Positions 46,361-54,786 of a stretch of 64,000 nucleotides of DNA are shown piece by piece (the first letter of the stretch is position 1; each line of letters begins with the position of its first letter). This DNA is from Streptomyces broussonetiae (GTDB lineage: Bacteria > Actinomycetota > Actinomycetes > Streptomycetales > Streptomycetaceae). The stretch is from the NCBI RefSeq assembly GCF_009796285.1, contig NZ_CP047020.1, positions 2,480,001-2,544,000 of the forward strand, written 5' to 3'. Position numbers and translations under genes: made by a program. The notes below the pieces were generated by a model. The model searched no databases. It was given only the letters and a program-made list of their open reading frames with translations, and was not told the origin of the DNA.

Positions 46361-47493
46361 GCGAGCGGCCGGGGTTGGGTCAACTCGTCATAGATGCTGA
46401 GCACTTGGGCGACCGTCTCGTCCTCGGTCGGCCAGCTGGCGGCCTGCCGCACCCCCGACTCGCGCAGTTCCTGGCAGCGTTCGGGATCCGCCAGGAGCCG
46501 TACGACGGCGTCCGCGAGCGCCTCGGCATCGCCGTACGGGACGAGTTCGGCCGCATCGCCGACGAGGTCGGGGATGCCGCCGACCCGGGTCGCGACGAGC
46601 GGCACGCGCGCGTGCAGCGCCTCCTGGGCCAGGACGGAGCGCGACTCCCAACTGCTCGTCAGCAGCGCCAGATCGGCGGCGGCGAGCAGCTCGGGCACGT
46701 CCTCGCGGCGCCCGACGAGCCGCACCGGCAGTTCCTCGTCCTCGATCCGCCGCGTCAGGTACGGGCGTTGCGTCCCCTCCCCCGCGATCACTACCAGCGG
46801 GACGGGGTCCAGCTCCCGCCAGGCACGGGCGGCGTCGAGCAGGACGTCGTAGCCGCGGTGCCGGTCGAGTGAGCCGACCGCGATGAGCAACGGGCCCGAA
46901 CCGGCGCCGAGTTCGGCCCGCACCTTGGCACGCCGCCGGTCGGGGTCGTCGTGGTCGACGGACGGGCGCTGTCCCGGCAGGCCGACGGCGGCCAGCCGGG
47001 CGTCCCGCGCCCCGGTCCGCCGGGCCCGGTCCACCAGGTCGGAGCTGGTGCCGAGGACCACGGCGGCGGTGCGCACCACCCGCCGCTCCAGCAACCGCAG
47101 CAGATGGGCCCGCGGGCCCTCCGCGCGGGCCCGGTCGTGCCAGGTGACCACCAGCGGGGTGCGCCGGCCGCTGAGGGCGAGCACGGCCCGGAAGGAGGCG
47201 TGCAGCCCGTGGGCGTGCACCAGGTCGGCGTTCGCGCAGGCCGTCCGGAGCGCGGCGACGGAGACGGGGTCGCTGCTGCGCGGCACGTGCACATGCTCGG
47301 CGCCGGTACCACTGAAGTCGTAGGCGTGGTCGGCCTCGGCGGGGGCGCACACCGTCACCCGCACGCCCCGCGCCACGAGCCCCTCGGCCAGGGAGCGCAC
47401 ATGTGCGCTGCTGCCCGCGTGGCCTCCGCCCAGCACCTGCACGGTGCGCAGCGGCGACTGACCGTGCGGCGCGTTGCTGCTCAGGGGGCTCAC
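46357..47493 (-). CDS. Glycosyltransferase family 4
   Basis: GT-B fold glycosyltransferase of 378 residues. The N-terminal domain has LRTVQVLGGGHAGSSAHVRS, and the C-terminal nucleotide-sugar-binding domain has IAVGSLDRHRGYDVLLDAAR, the E-x7-E region SSWESRSVLAQEALHARVPL and VATRVGGIPDLVGD. GTG 47493 follows AGGAG by ten bases; the longer frame is non-coding. It is convergent with the PucR gene: the two stop codons share the tetranucleotide CTAG. The next gene on the same strand encodes a MraY/WecA-like membrane protein, which may supply a lipid-linked acceptor (inference). Confidence 0.9.
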   Translation of the reverse strand: MSPLSSNAPHGQSPLRTVQVLGGGHAGSSAHVRSLAEGLVARGVRVTVCAPAEADHAYDFSGTGAEHVHVPRSSDPVSVAALRTACANADLVHAHGLHASFRAVLALSGRRTPLVVTWHDRARAEGPRAHLLRLLERRVVRTAAVVLGTSSDLVDRARRTGARDARLAAVGLPGQRPSVDHDDPDRRRAKVRAELGAGSGPLLIAVGSLDRHRGYDVLLDAARAWRELDPVPLVVIAGEGTQRPYLTRRIEDEELPVRLVGRREDVPELLAAADLALLTSSWESRSVLAQEALHARVPLVATRVGGIPDLVGDAAELVPYGDAEALADAVVRLLADPERCQELRESGVRQAASWPTEDETVAQVLSIYDELTQPRPLA

Positions 47494-47785
47494 GGGGCCG
47501 GGGCTCCTGGTTCGACGTGGGCGGTCACGAGGCAACGTACAGAAGGTAGCGGGCGCAAGGGAGCGCAAGGAGACACCCCGCGCGCCTCCCGTGCGGACCG
47601 GTCCGGCCCGCCGCCCGTCCGCGTTCCCCGCCAAGCATGCCAGGACATGCGGCCGTTCCGGGAAAACCGGGTGGGCGCACTGTGCGGCGGGCCGGGGCAA
47701 TGCGCCGGAGCACATCACCCACACGGGTGAAAACAGCCCCGCCGTGCACGAACCCCGTACCACCGTGTCCGACCAGGTCGGACGG

Positions 47786-48544
47786 TCACGTCGAGCGGGC
47801 CCACGCCGTCACCCGGTCGCCGTACACGGCGGCGGCCACGACGGCCACGGCGTGCGCGAGGAGCCCCGCGCGCCGGTTACCCGCCACGATGGCCGCCCCC
47901 AGCGCGGCACCGAGGGCATGCGCCCCCGTGTCCCCGATCATGACGCGTTCGCCGAGATCCTCCCGGAGCACGGCCGCCGCACTGCCCGTCGCGACCGCGG
48001 CCAGCTCACCGCCCGGACCCCCGCGCAGCAGCCCCGGCGCCCCGAGCGCCAGTACGGCGCCGAGCGCCCGTCCCGGCCGCACGTCGACCAGGTTGACGAA
48101 GTGGGCCGTCCCCGCGATCACGATCCCGGCGAGCACCTTGTCCAGCGGCCGTTCCTTCAGCAGCGCGCCCGCGACGAGACCGGCCGCGCCGATCCCGAAC
48201 AACTTGACGGCGCCGCTGGTGACTTCGCCGTCGCGCAGCGCGCCGAGATGCGCCCGGAAGCCACGCCGGGTGTCCCCCGAGACGTGGCCCGCGACATCGT
48301 CGTACGCCCCGCAGGCCCCGGCGGCCAGCACGGCGAGCCCGGCGCCGGGGTGCACCCGCGTGGCGGCGACGGCCGTGCCGAGCGCCGACGCGGGCCCGGC
48401 GTACAGCTCGACCGTACGCCCGGCGTAGTTCTTCCGCTCCCAACACGCGCGCCGCCCGGGCGGGTTGGCGCGCAGGAGCGCGAGGCCGGCCCCGGTGAGC
48501 GCGGCGGACAGCAGGAAGGAACGGGGCTTTCGGGTGCCGGTCAT
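47786..48544 (-). CDS. Short MraY/WecA-like membrane protein (glycosyltransferase 4 superfamily)
   Basis: A 252-residue membrane protein with about seven hydrophobic segments. It retains pieces of the polyprenyl-phosphate phosphoglycosyltransferase pattern: WERKNYAGRTVELYAGPA near the N-terminus, GAYDDVAGH (the DD pair), AHFVNLVDVRPGRALG (the N-x2-D region) and GDTGAHALGAALGA. True MraY/WecA enzymes have about 320-360 residues and 10-11 TM helices, so this is a reduced form. It sits between a GT4 glycosyltransferase and recN on the same strand and also occurs there in other Streptomyces to my knowledge. Activity is unproven. Confidence 0.72.
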   Translation of the reverse strand: MTGTRKPRSFLLSAALTGAGLALLRANPPGRRACWERKNYAGRTVELYAGPASALGTAVAATRVHPGAGLAVLAAGACGAYDDVAGHVSGDTRRGFRAHLGALRDGEVTSGAVKLFGIGAAGLVAGALLKERPLDKVLAGIVIAGTAHFVNLVDVRPGRALGAVLALGAPGLLRGGPGGELAAVATGSAAAVLREDLGERVMIGDTGAHALGAALGAAIVAGNRRAGLLAHAVAVVAAAVYGDRVTAWARST

Positions 48545-48610
48545 CCCGCCACCCTAAGTCCGCCGGAGATCCGCCCGTGAAGTCCCGCCGGGGTTCCGCG
48601 CGCGGGTCAC

Positions 48611-48669
48611 CGGCAGGGACTCACGAGACCCGGCAGGGACTCACGGGACCCGGCAGGGACTCACGACGC
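48611..48669. repeat. three tandem 20-bp repeats between recN and the MraY-like gene
   Basis: CGGCAGGGACTCACGAGACC, CGGCAGGGACTCACGGGACC and CGGCAGGGACTCACGACGC follow in direct succession, ending at the recN stop codon. The period of 20 bp is close to two helical turns. Confidence 0.92.
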
Positions 48670-50411
48670 TAGAGATCCGCCCGGGCGGTCGCCAGCAGCT
48701 CCTCGGCGTGCGCGCGGGCCGTCTCGGAGTCCTCCTGGCCGGCCAGCATCCGGGACAGCTCCCGGACCCGCTCCTCGCCCTCCAGCACCTTGACTCCGGA
48801 CCGGGTGACGGAGCCGTCGTTGGTCTTCTCGACCAGCAGCTGCCGGTCGGCGAAGGCGGCGACCTGGGGCAGATGGGTGACGACCACGACCTGCGCGCTC
48901 TTGGCGAGCTTCGCCAGCCGCCGCCCGATCTCGACCGCGGCCTTGCCGCCGACACCGGCGTCGACCTCGTCGAAGAGGTACGTCGGCACGGGGTCGGTCC
49001 CCGCGAAGACGACCTCGACGGCCAGCATCACGCGGGACAGCTCACCACCCGAGGCGCCCTTGGCGATGGGCCGCGGCGGGGCGCCCGGGTGCGGGGCGAG
49101 CAGCAGCTCGACCTCGTCCGCGCCGGACGGCCCGTAGGCGACCGTCCGCCCGCCGACCTCGACACCGTCGGGGTCCTCGGTCTGCCGGATGTCGAAGGAC
49201 ACGCGCGCGTGAGGCATCGCCAGCGAGGCCAGCTCGGCGGTCACGGCGGCGGCGAACCGCTCGGCGGCCTCCGCCCTCGCGTCCGTCAACGCCTGCGCCA
49301 GAGCGCCCAGTTCGATGCGCAGGGCGTCCCGCTCGGCGGTCAGGTCCTCGATCCGCTCGTCGTCGCCGTCCAGCTCGGTGAGCCGGGCGGCACCCTGCTC
49401 GGCCCACGTCAGCACCGCGTTGATGTCGTGCCCGTACTTCCGGGTGAGGGCGGTGAGGGCCGCCCTGCGCTCCTCCACGGCCGCCAGGCGCAGTGGATCG
49501 GCGTCGAGGTCGTCGGCGTACCCGGCCAGCTCCCCGGCGACATCGCCGAGCAGGATCCCGACCTCTCCGATCCGGTCGGCGAGGGAGGCCAGCTCCGGGT
49601 CGTGCGAGCGCACGGCCTCCAGCGCCCGGTGGGCGCCCGCGACGAGCGTCGAGGCGTCGATCCCCTCGGGGTCCTCGGGGTTGCCCGCCAGAGCGGCGTG
49701 CGCGGCCGTCGCGGCGGACGACAGGGCCTCGGCGTGCCCCAGCCGCTCCGCCTCCTCGGCCAGCTCGACGTCCTCCCCGGCCCGCGGCTCGACCCCGGCG
49801 ATCTCGTCGAGGCCGTACCGCAGCATGTCGGCTTCCTGCGCCCGCTCACGCGCGCGCGTGGTGATCTCCTCCAGCTCGGCGGAGACGGCCCGCAGCCGCC
49901 GGTAGGCCTCGGCGTACTTCGCCAGCGGTCCGGCGACGGCGTCGCCCGCGTACCGGTCCAGGGCCTGCCGCTGCCGGGACAGCTTGAGCAGCCCCTGCTG
50001 GTCGGTCTGCCCGTGCACGGCCACCAGGTCGTCGGCCAGCTCGGCGAGCAGCCCTACGGGCACGCTGCGCCCGCCCACGTGGGCACGCGAGCGCCCCTCG
50101 GCGGAAACGGTACGGCTGATCAGGAGCGCCCCGTCGTCCAGCTCGGCGCCGGCCTCCTCGGCGCGTACGACGACGGGCGCGCCCGTGGGGACGGTGATCC
50201 GCCCTTCCACGACCGCCTTCCCGGCCCCGATCCGCACGAGCGCCGGATCCGCCCGGCCGCCGAGCAGCAGCCCCAGGCTGGTGACGACCATGGTCTTGCC
50301 CGCACCCGTCTCACCGGTGACCGCGGTGAACCCCGGCGACAACTCGACGACGGCATCGTCGATGACCCCGAGCGACCGTATCCGCATCTCCTCCAACACG
50401 GAACAGACCAT
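48669..50411 (-). CDS. recN: DNA repair protein RecN
   Basis: SMC-like ATPase for double-strand-break repair, 580 residues. Walker A is VTGETGAGKTMVV near residue 34. A long coiled-coil middle (about 150-370) follows, and the C-terminal half carries the ABC signature KGASGGELSRVMLA and Walker B TYLFDEVDAGVGG. ATG 50411 (MVCSVLEEMRIRSLG) is chosen; the ATG eight codons later directly abuts GGAGGAG and is less likely. I find no LexA-like box upstream. It follows nadK and tlyA on the same strand, an arrangement shared with mycobacteria. Confidence 0.96.
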   Translation of the reverse strand: MVCSVLEEMRIRSLGVIDDAVVELSPGFTAVTGETGAGKTMVVTSLGLLLGGRADPALVRIGAGKAVVEGRITVPTGAPVVVRAEEAGAELDDGALLISRTVSAEGRSRAHVGGRSVPVGLLAELADDLVAVHGQTDQQGLLKLSRQRQALDRYAGDAVAGPLAKYAEAYRRLRAVSAELEEITTRARERAQEADMLRYGLDEIAGVEPRAGEDVELAEEAERLGHAEALSSAATAAHAALAGNPEDPEGIDASTLVAGAHRALEAVRSHDPELASLADRIGEVGILLGDVAGELAGYADDLDADPLRLAAVEERRAALTALTRKYGHDINAVLTWAEQGAARLTELDGDDERIEDLTAERDALRIELGALAQALTDARAEAAERFAAAVTAELASLAMPHARVSFDIRQTEDPDGVEVGGRTVAYGPSGADEVELLLAPHPGAPPRPIAKGASGGELSRVMLAVEVVFAGTDPVPTYLFDEVDAGVGGKAAVEIGRRLAKLAKSAQVVVVTHLPQVAAFADRQLLVEKTNDGSVTRSGVKVLEGEERVRELSRMLAGQEDSETARAHAEELLATARADL

Positions 50412-50450
50412 ACGAGGTCCGGGGCGCAGAGTGCACACAGGCCGCCCGTC

Positions 50451-51368
50451 TCACTCCGTCGTGTGGTGCGGCGCCCCTCGCCATCCCGTGGTCGGCAACG
50501 CGAACTTCGCCACCAAACGGTCCGTAAACGACGAATGGTGCAGCCGCGCCAACCGCACCGGCACGGCCCCGCGCCGCACCTCCACCCGTGCCCCGGGCGG
50601 CAACTCCACGGTCCGCCGCCCGTCGCACCACAGAACCCCCGGCGGGACGTGCGGCAGCACCTCCACCGCGAGCACCGAGTCGGGCGAGGTCACCAGCGGC
50701 TTCGCGAACAGCGCGTGCGCACTGATCGGCACCATCAGCAGCGCCTCCACCTCGGGCCACACCACGGGCCCGCCGGCGGAGAAGGCGTACGCCGTGGACC
50801 CGGTCGGGGTGGACAGCACGACGCCGTCGCATCCGAACCCCGTCACCGGCCGGCCGTCGATCTCCAGCACGACCTCGAGCAGCTTCTCGGCACCGGCCTT
50901 CTGCACGGCCGCCTCGTTCAGCGCCCAGTCGGTGTGCACGATGTCCCCGTTGCGGTGCACGACGACGTCGACGGTCATCCGCTCCTCGACCTCGTACGAC
51001 CGCGCCACCACCCGGTCGACCACCCGATCGAGGTCGTCCCGTTCGGCCTCGGCGAGGAATCCCACCCGTCCGAGGTTGACGCCGAGCATCGGCACCCCGG
51101 ACGCCCGGGCGAACTCGGCGCCCCGCAGCAGCGTGCCGTCGCCGCCGAGGACGATCAGCAGCTCGCACCCGTCGAGGCAGGCCGGGGTCGCCTCCTTGAC
51201 CAGCTCCACCTCTTCGGGGAGCGGCAGGTCGCGCGCCTCCTCCTCCAGCACCCGCACCCCGATGTCATGCCGGAGCAAGCCCTTGACGACGAGTTCCGCA
51301 CTGCGGATCGCCGCGGGCCGCCCGGTGTGGGCGAGCAGGAAAACAGTACGCGCCAGGTTCTGTGTCAA
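50451..51368 (-). CDS. nadK: NAD kinase
   Basis: ATP/polyphosphate-dependent NAD kinase of 305 residues. The GGDGT motif is in LIVLGGDGTLLRGAEFARAS, the NE motif in DWALNEAAVQ, and the conserved glycine-rich CDGVVLSTPTGSTAYAFSAG follows. The start is a TTG whose last two bases and next base form part of the tlyA stop (TTGA overlap), so translation is coupled. No ATG or GTG nearby fits the conserved N-terminus ARTVFLLAHTGRPAAIRSAE better. Confidence 0.95.
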   Translation of the reverse strand: MTQNLARTVFLLAHTGRPAAIRSAELVVKGLLRHDIGVRVLEEEARDLPLPEEVELVKEATPACLDGCELLIVLGGDGTLLRGAEFARASGVPMLGVNLGRVGFLAEAERDDLDRVVDRVVARSYEVEERMTVDVVVHRNGDIVHTDWALNEAAVQKAGAEKLLEVVLEIDGRPVTGFGCDGVVLSTPTGSTAYAFSAGGPVVWPEVEALLMVPISAHALFAKPLVTSPDSVLAVEVLPHVPPGVLWCDGRRTVELPPGARVEVRRGAVPVRLARLHHSSFTDRLVAKFALPTTGWRGAPHHTTE

Positions 51369-52180
51369 CGCGGCCCCTCCGCCACTGCACGGTCGACGTC
51401 GGCCGGGTCCACCTCGGGTGCCCCCGCCCGCAACCAGAGAAAGTACTCGACGTTCCCCGAGGGCCCGGGCAGCGGGCTCGCGGTGACACTCTGCACCCCG
51501 AGCCCCAGCTCCCAGGCCTTCTCGGCCACTGCCCGCACGGCCTCCGCCCGCAGTTGCGGACTCCGTACGACACCCCCGCTGCCGAGCCGCTCCTTCCCCA
51601 CCTCGAACTGCGGCTTGACCATCATCACCAGGTCGGCGTCCGGCTTCACGCACCGCTTGAGAGCCGGCAGCACCAGCCCGAGCGGGATGAACGACAGATC
51701 GCCCACGACAAGATCCACAGGTTCCCCATCGATCGCATCGAGCGTCAACTCCCTTACATTCGTACGGTCCTTGACGGTGACGCGTTCATCGCTCTGCAGA
51801 GACCAGGCGAGCTGTCCGTAGCCGACGTCCACGGCGACGACGTGCGCGGCGCCCGAGCGCAGCAGGACGTCGGTGAAGCCGCCGGTGGACGCGCCGGCGT
51901 CCAGCGCGCGCCGCCCCTCGACCACGAGCCCCTGCGGGACGAAGACCTCCAGCGCGCCGGCCAGCTTGTGGCCGCCCCGGGAGACGTACTCGGGATCGCT
52001 GTCGTCGGCCTGCACGACGATCGCCGCGGCCGTCTCCACCTGGGTGGCCGGCTTCGTCGCCACGGTCTTGCCGACGGTGACCCGCCCAGCGGCGATCAGC
52101 TGGCTGGCGTGCTCGCGCGAACGTGCGAGCTTCCGGCGGACCAGCTCCGCGTCCAGACGGCGGCGTGCGACTCCTGCCAC
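51365..52180 (-). CDS. tlyA: TlyA family rRNA (cytidine-2'-O)-methyltransferase
   Basis: A 271-residue S4-domain methyltransferase. In mycobacteria TlyA methylates 16S C1409 and 23S C1920 and determines capreomycin sensitivity. An N-terminal S4 domain (RRLDAELVRRKLARSREHAS) is followed by an FtsJ-like Rossmann fold with the SAM loop LDAGASTGGFTDVLL and the conserved VVGDLSFIPL and MVKPQFEVGKE. GTG 52180 has AGGAGC about 11 bases upstream. It is followed by nadK and recN. An upstream 94-codon gene ends eight bases before it, so the operon is four genes. Confidence 0.95.
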   Translation of the reverse strand: MAGVARRRLDAELVRRKLARSREHASQLIAAGRVTVGKTVATKPATQVETAAAIVVQADDSDPEYVSRGGHKLAGALEVFVPQGLVVEGRRALDAGASTGGFTDVLLRSGAAHVVAVDVGYGQLAWSLQSDERVTVKDRTNVRELTLDAIDGEPVDLVVGDLSFIPLGLVLPALKRCVKPDADLVMMVKPQFEVGKERLGSGGVVRSPQLRAEAVRAVAEKAWELGLGVQSVTASPLPGPSGNVEYFLWLRAGAPEVDPADVDRAVAEGPR

Positions 52181-52187
52181 GTTCGGT

Positions 52188-52472
52188 TCAGCTCCTGCTT
52201 TCGAATGACCGTGGGGGCGCCGGAGGTCCCGGGCGGGCGTCGAGCGCGGTGAGCGCGTCGCGCAGCCCCCGGTGCACATCCTCGTACACCTCGACGTGGC
52301 CGTCGGTGGCGAGGTGGTCGGTGTCGGCGAGACGGTCGAGCTGGGCGTCCACCTCCGCGTTGCCGGTGGGGGTGCGCGGGACGTTCAGGGGGGCGGGCGC
52401 GGCGGGGTCGTACGCCTCCGGCGCCTCCACCGCCTCCGCCGGGATCTCCGTCTGCGGAACCGAGTCGCTCAT
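52188..52472 (-). CDS. Small hypothetical protein at the head of the tlyA-nadK-recN operon
   Basis: A 94-residue acidic protein of unknown function, MSDSVPQTEIPAEAVEAPEA at the N-terminus followed by NAEVDAQLDRLADTDHLATD and HVEVYEDVHRGLRDALTALD, which looks helical, and a Pro/Arg tail. The ATG at 52472 lies at the edge of a palindrome with TAGCGT seven bases upstream, so the transcript may be leaderless. Its short spacing to tlyA suggests one operon. Confidence 0.75.
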   Translation of the reverse strand: MSDSVPQTEIPAEAVEAPEAYDPAAPAPLNVPRTPTGNAEVDAQLDRLADTDHLATDGHVEVYEDVHRGLRDALTALDARPGPPAPPRSFESRS

Positions 52473-52514
52473 GCCCCCGACGCTACCCCGAACCGCTGGG
52501 GTACCGTCGGGGGC
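52473..52514. promoter_or_regulatory. near-perfect palindrome forming the divergent promoter region of the small gene and the SCP2 gene
   Basis: The 17 bases at 52473-52489 are the reverse complement of 52498-52514 with one mismatch, around an eight-base loop. The two start codons lie directly at its ends. Each arm contains a -10-like hexamer (TAGCGT on minus, TACCGT on plus) 7-8 bases before its ATG, which implies mirrored, nearly leaderless promoters. A dimeric regulator site is possible. Confidence 0.6.
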
Positions 52515-52515
52515 G

Positions 52516-52863
52516 ATGGCCACGATCGAGGAGTGCCGCGCCGCACTGGAAAAGCTTTCGGACAACATGCAGGGCGCCGGGGGCGACGTCCGGGCGGCCG
52601 CCGCCCTGGACCGCTCGGTGAGCTGCCACATCACCGACCTGGACGTCACCTTCGCCGGCCGGATGACCGGCGGCCGGATCGAGGTGGACGACACCCTGCC
52701 CGGGCCGCCGCGGGAGAAAGCACAGATCAGGCTCGCCATGGCCGGGGACGACCTGGTGACCCTGGTGGGCGGCGAGCTGAACTTCGCGACCGCCTGGGGC
52801 ACCGGCCGGGTGAAGCTGGAGGCCGGCCTGCTGGACCTGTTCCGGCTCAGGAAGCTGCTGTGA
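52516..52863 (+). CDS. SCP2 sterol-binding domain protein
   Basis: A 115-residue stand-alone SCP2-type lipid-binding domain. ATIEECRAALEKLSDNM forms the first helix, the beta-sheet includes SCHITDLDVTFAGRMTGGRI and AQIRLAMAGDDLVTLVGGEL, and the C-terminal helices are FATAWGTGRVKLEAGLLDLF and RLRKLL. SCP2 domains bind hydrophobic ligands; the ligand here is unknown. Its 3' end overlaps the convergent ABC ATPase gene by 17 bp. The start lies at the edge of the 52473-52514 palindrome. Confidence 0.88.
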   Translation: MATIEECRAALEKLSDNMQGAGGDVRAAAALDRSVSCHITDLDVTFAGRMTGGRIEVDDTLPGPPREKAQIRLAMAGDDLVTLVGGELNFATAWGTGRVKLEAGLLDLFRLRKLL

Positions 52864-53743
52864 CCCGCTGCGCGCGGGCCTTCCGCGCCGCCGGTACGAC
52901 CAGCGGGGTTCCCGTCTCCGGGTCGTCGATGACCTGACAGCGCAGCCCGAAGACCTCCTCGACCAGCTCGGCCGTGACGATGTCGTTGGGCGCGCCCTCG
53001 GCGATGACCCTGCCGCCGCGCAGGGCGATCAGGTGAGTGGCGTAGCGGGCCGCGTGGTTGAGGTCGTGCAGGACGGCGACGAGGGTGCGGCCCTGGGTCT
53101 CGTGCAGCTCCGCGCACAGGTCGAGGACGTCGATCTGGTGCTGGATGTCCAGGTAGGTGGTCGGCTCGTCCAGGAGCAGCAGCGGGGTCTGCTGGGCCAG
53201 CGCCATGGCGATCCACACCCGCTGGCGCTGCCCGCCGGACAGCTCGTCCACATACCGGTCGGCCAGCTCGGCGACCCCGGTCTGCGCCATGGACTCCTGC
53301 ACGACCCGCTCGTCCTCGGCCGACCACTGGCGCAGCAGGCCCTGGTGCGGGTAGCGGCCCCGGCCGACGAGGTCGGCGACGGTGATGCCGTCGGGCGCGA
53401 TGGACGACTGCGGCAGCAGACCCAGGGTCCGGGCGACCTTCTTGGCGGGCATCGACTGGATGGCCTGCCCGTCGAGCAGCACCCGGCCCCCGCTGGGCCT
53501 GAGCATCCGCGACAGGGCCCGCAACAGCGTCGACTTGCCGCACGCGTTCGGCCCGACGATCACCGTGAAGGAGTTGTCGGGTATCTGCACCGACAGCTGC
53601 TCGGCGATGACGCGCTGGTCGTAGGCGAGGGTGACGTTGTCGGCGGACAGGCGGTTCACAGTACTCCTAGGGGCGTTCGTGTTCGTGCCGCGCACGTCCT
53701 CGTTCATGCCGTTCGCGCTGCTCGTGCCGTTCGTGCCGTTCAT
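52847..53743 (-). CDS. Iron-siderophore ABC transporter ATP-binding protein
   Basis: FepC/FecE/FhuC-type ATPase of 298 residues. The first 30 residues are a Gly/Thr/Asn-rich tail; a shorter start is possible. Walker A is VGPNACGKSTLLRALS, the Q-loop LLPQSS, signature LSGGQRQRVWIAMALAQQ, Walker B LLLLDEPTTYLDIQHQ, switch His VLHDLNH. The ATG overlaps the upstream permease stop in ATGA. It is the last gene of a three-gene leftward operon whose promoter carries an iron box. A lipoprotein binding component is not encoded nearby. Confidence 0.95.
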   Translation of the reverse strand: MNGTNGTSSANGMNEDVRGTNTNAPRSTVNRLSADNVTLAYDQRVIAEQLSVQIPDNSFTVIVGPNACGKSTLLRALSRMLRPSGGRVLLDGQAIQSMPAKKVARTLGLLPQSSIAPDGITVADLVGRGRYPHQGLLRQWSAEDERVVQESMAQTGVAELADRYVDELSGGQRQRVWIAMALAQQTPLLLLDEPTTYLDIQHQIDVLDLCAELHETQGRTLVAVLHDLNHAARYATHLIALRGGRVIAEGAPNDIVTAELVEEVFGLRCQVIDDPETGTPLVVPAARKARAQRVTAAS

Positions 53744-54786
53744 ATGCGGCCCGCCCTGCGCTCGGTGACCAGCAGCCACAGCAGATAGCCGCCGCCGAGC
53801 ACACCGGTGACCACGCCGACGGGCAACTGGTCGGCGCCGAAGGCGCGCTGCGAGGCCCAGTCGGCGGCGACCAGCAGGGCGGCGCCCATGCAGAGGGAGG
53901 GCACGAGGTTCGGGCCCGGCGAACGGGTCAGGCGGCGGGCGAGCTGCGGCGCGGTCAGGGCGACGAAGCTGACGGGTCCGGCGGCGGCCGTGGCCGCGGC
54001 GGTGAGCAGGACGGCGCAGACCATCAGCACCAGCCGGACGCGCTGCACCCGCACCCCGAGGGCGCCTGCGACGTCGTCGCCCATCTCGATCATCCTGAGG
54101 CCGCGCGCGTTGACGAGGACCATTGGGACGAGGACGGCGCACAGGGCGAGCAGCGGCCAGACCTGGTCCCAGTCACGGCCGTTGAGGGAGCCGGTCATCC
54201 AGACGACCGCGCGGGCCGCGTCGACCATGTCGGCCTTGGTGAGCAGATAGCCGTTGACCGCGGTGGCGATCGCGGAGACGCCGATACCGACCAGAACGAG
54301 CCGGTATCCGTGCACGCCCTGCTTCCAGGCGAGCGCGTAGATGGCGAGCCCGGTCGCCAGGCCGCCGACCAGCGCGCCGAGGGTGACCTGCGTGCTGCTG
54401 CCGGACAGCAGCACGATGACGACCAGGGCGCCGGCCGTCGAGCCCTGCGACAGGCCGAGCACATCCGGGCTGCCGAGAGGGTTGCGGGAGACGGACTGGA
54501 ACAGGGCGCCACCCAGGCCGAGCGAGGCGCCGACCAGCAGGCCGACGAGGACGCGCGGCAGCCGCAGCTCGTTGACGATGAAGTCCTGGTAGGCGGTGCC
54601 GTTCCCGGCGAGGGTCCGCAGCACGTCGGCCGCCGGTATCTTCGCGTCGCCGGTGCCGATCAGCGCGACGCCCGCGGCACATGCGGAGGCCAGCAGCAGG
54701 ACGACCACGACGAGCGCCCGCAGGTCGAGGCGCAGGGAAAGCCCGCCGGGAGTGCGTACGGCCCGGTTCATGGATCGGGTCTTCAC
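53740..54786 (-). CDS. Iron-siderophore ABC transporter permease (FecCD family)
   Basis: FecCD-type permease of 348 residues with about ten membrane helices. Family features are LRLPRVLVGLLVGASLGLGG, FQSVSRNPLGSPDVLGLSQG and the EAA-like region GDDVAGALGVRVQRVRLV before the last helices. The GTG at 54786 overlaps the first permease stop in GTGA; an ATG five codons later is an alternative. It pairs with the next gene to form the heterodimeric pore. Confidence 0.95.
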   Translation of the reverse strand: MKTRSMNRAVRTPGGLSLRLDLRALVVVVLLLASACAAGVALIGTGDAKIPAADVLRTLAGNGTAYQDFIVNELRLPRVLVGLLVGASLGLGGALFQSVSRNPLGSPDVLGLSQGSTAGALVVIVLLSGSSTQVTLGALVGGLATGLAIYALAWKQGVHGYRLVLVGIGVSAIATAVNGYLLTKADMVDAARAVVWMTGSLNGRDWDQVWPLLALCAVLVPMVLVNARGLRMIEMGDDVAGALGVRVQRVRLVLMVCAVLLTAAATAAAGPVSFVALTAPQLARRLTRSPGPNLVPSLCMGAALLVAADWASQRAFGADQLPVGVVTGVLGGGYLLWLLVTERRAGRI

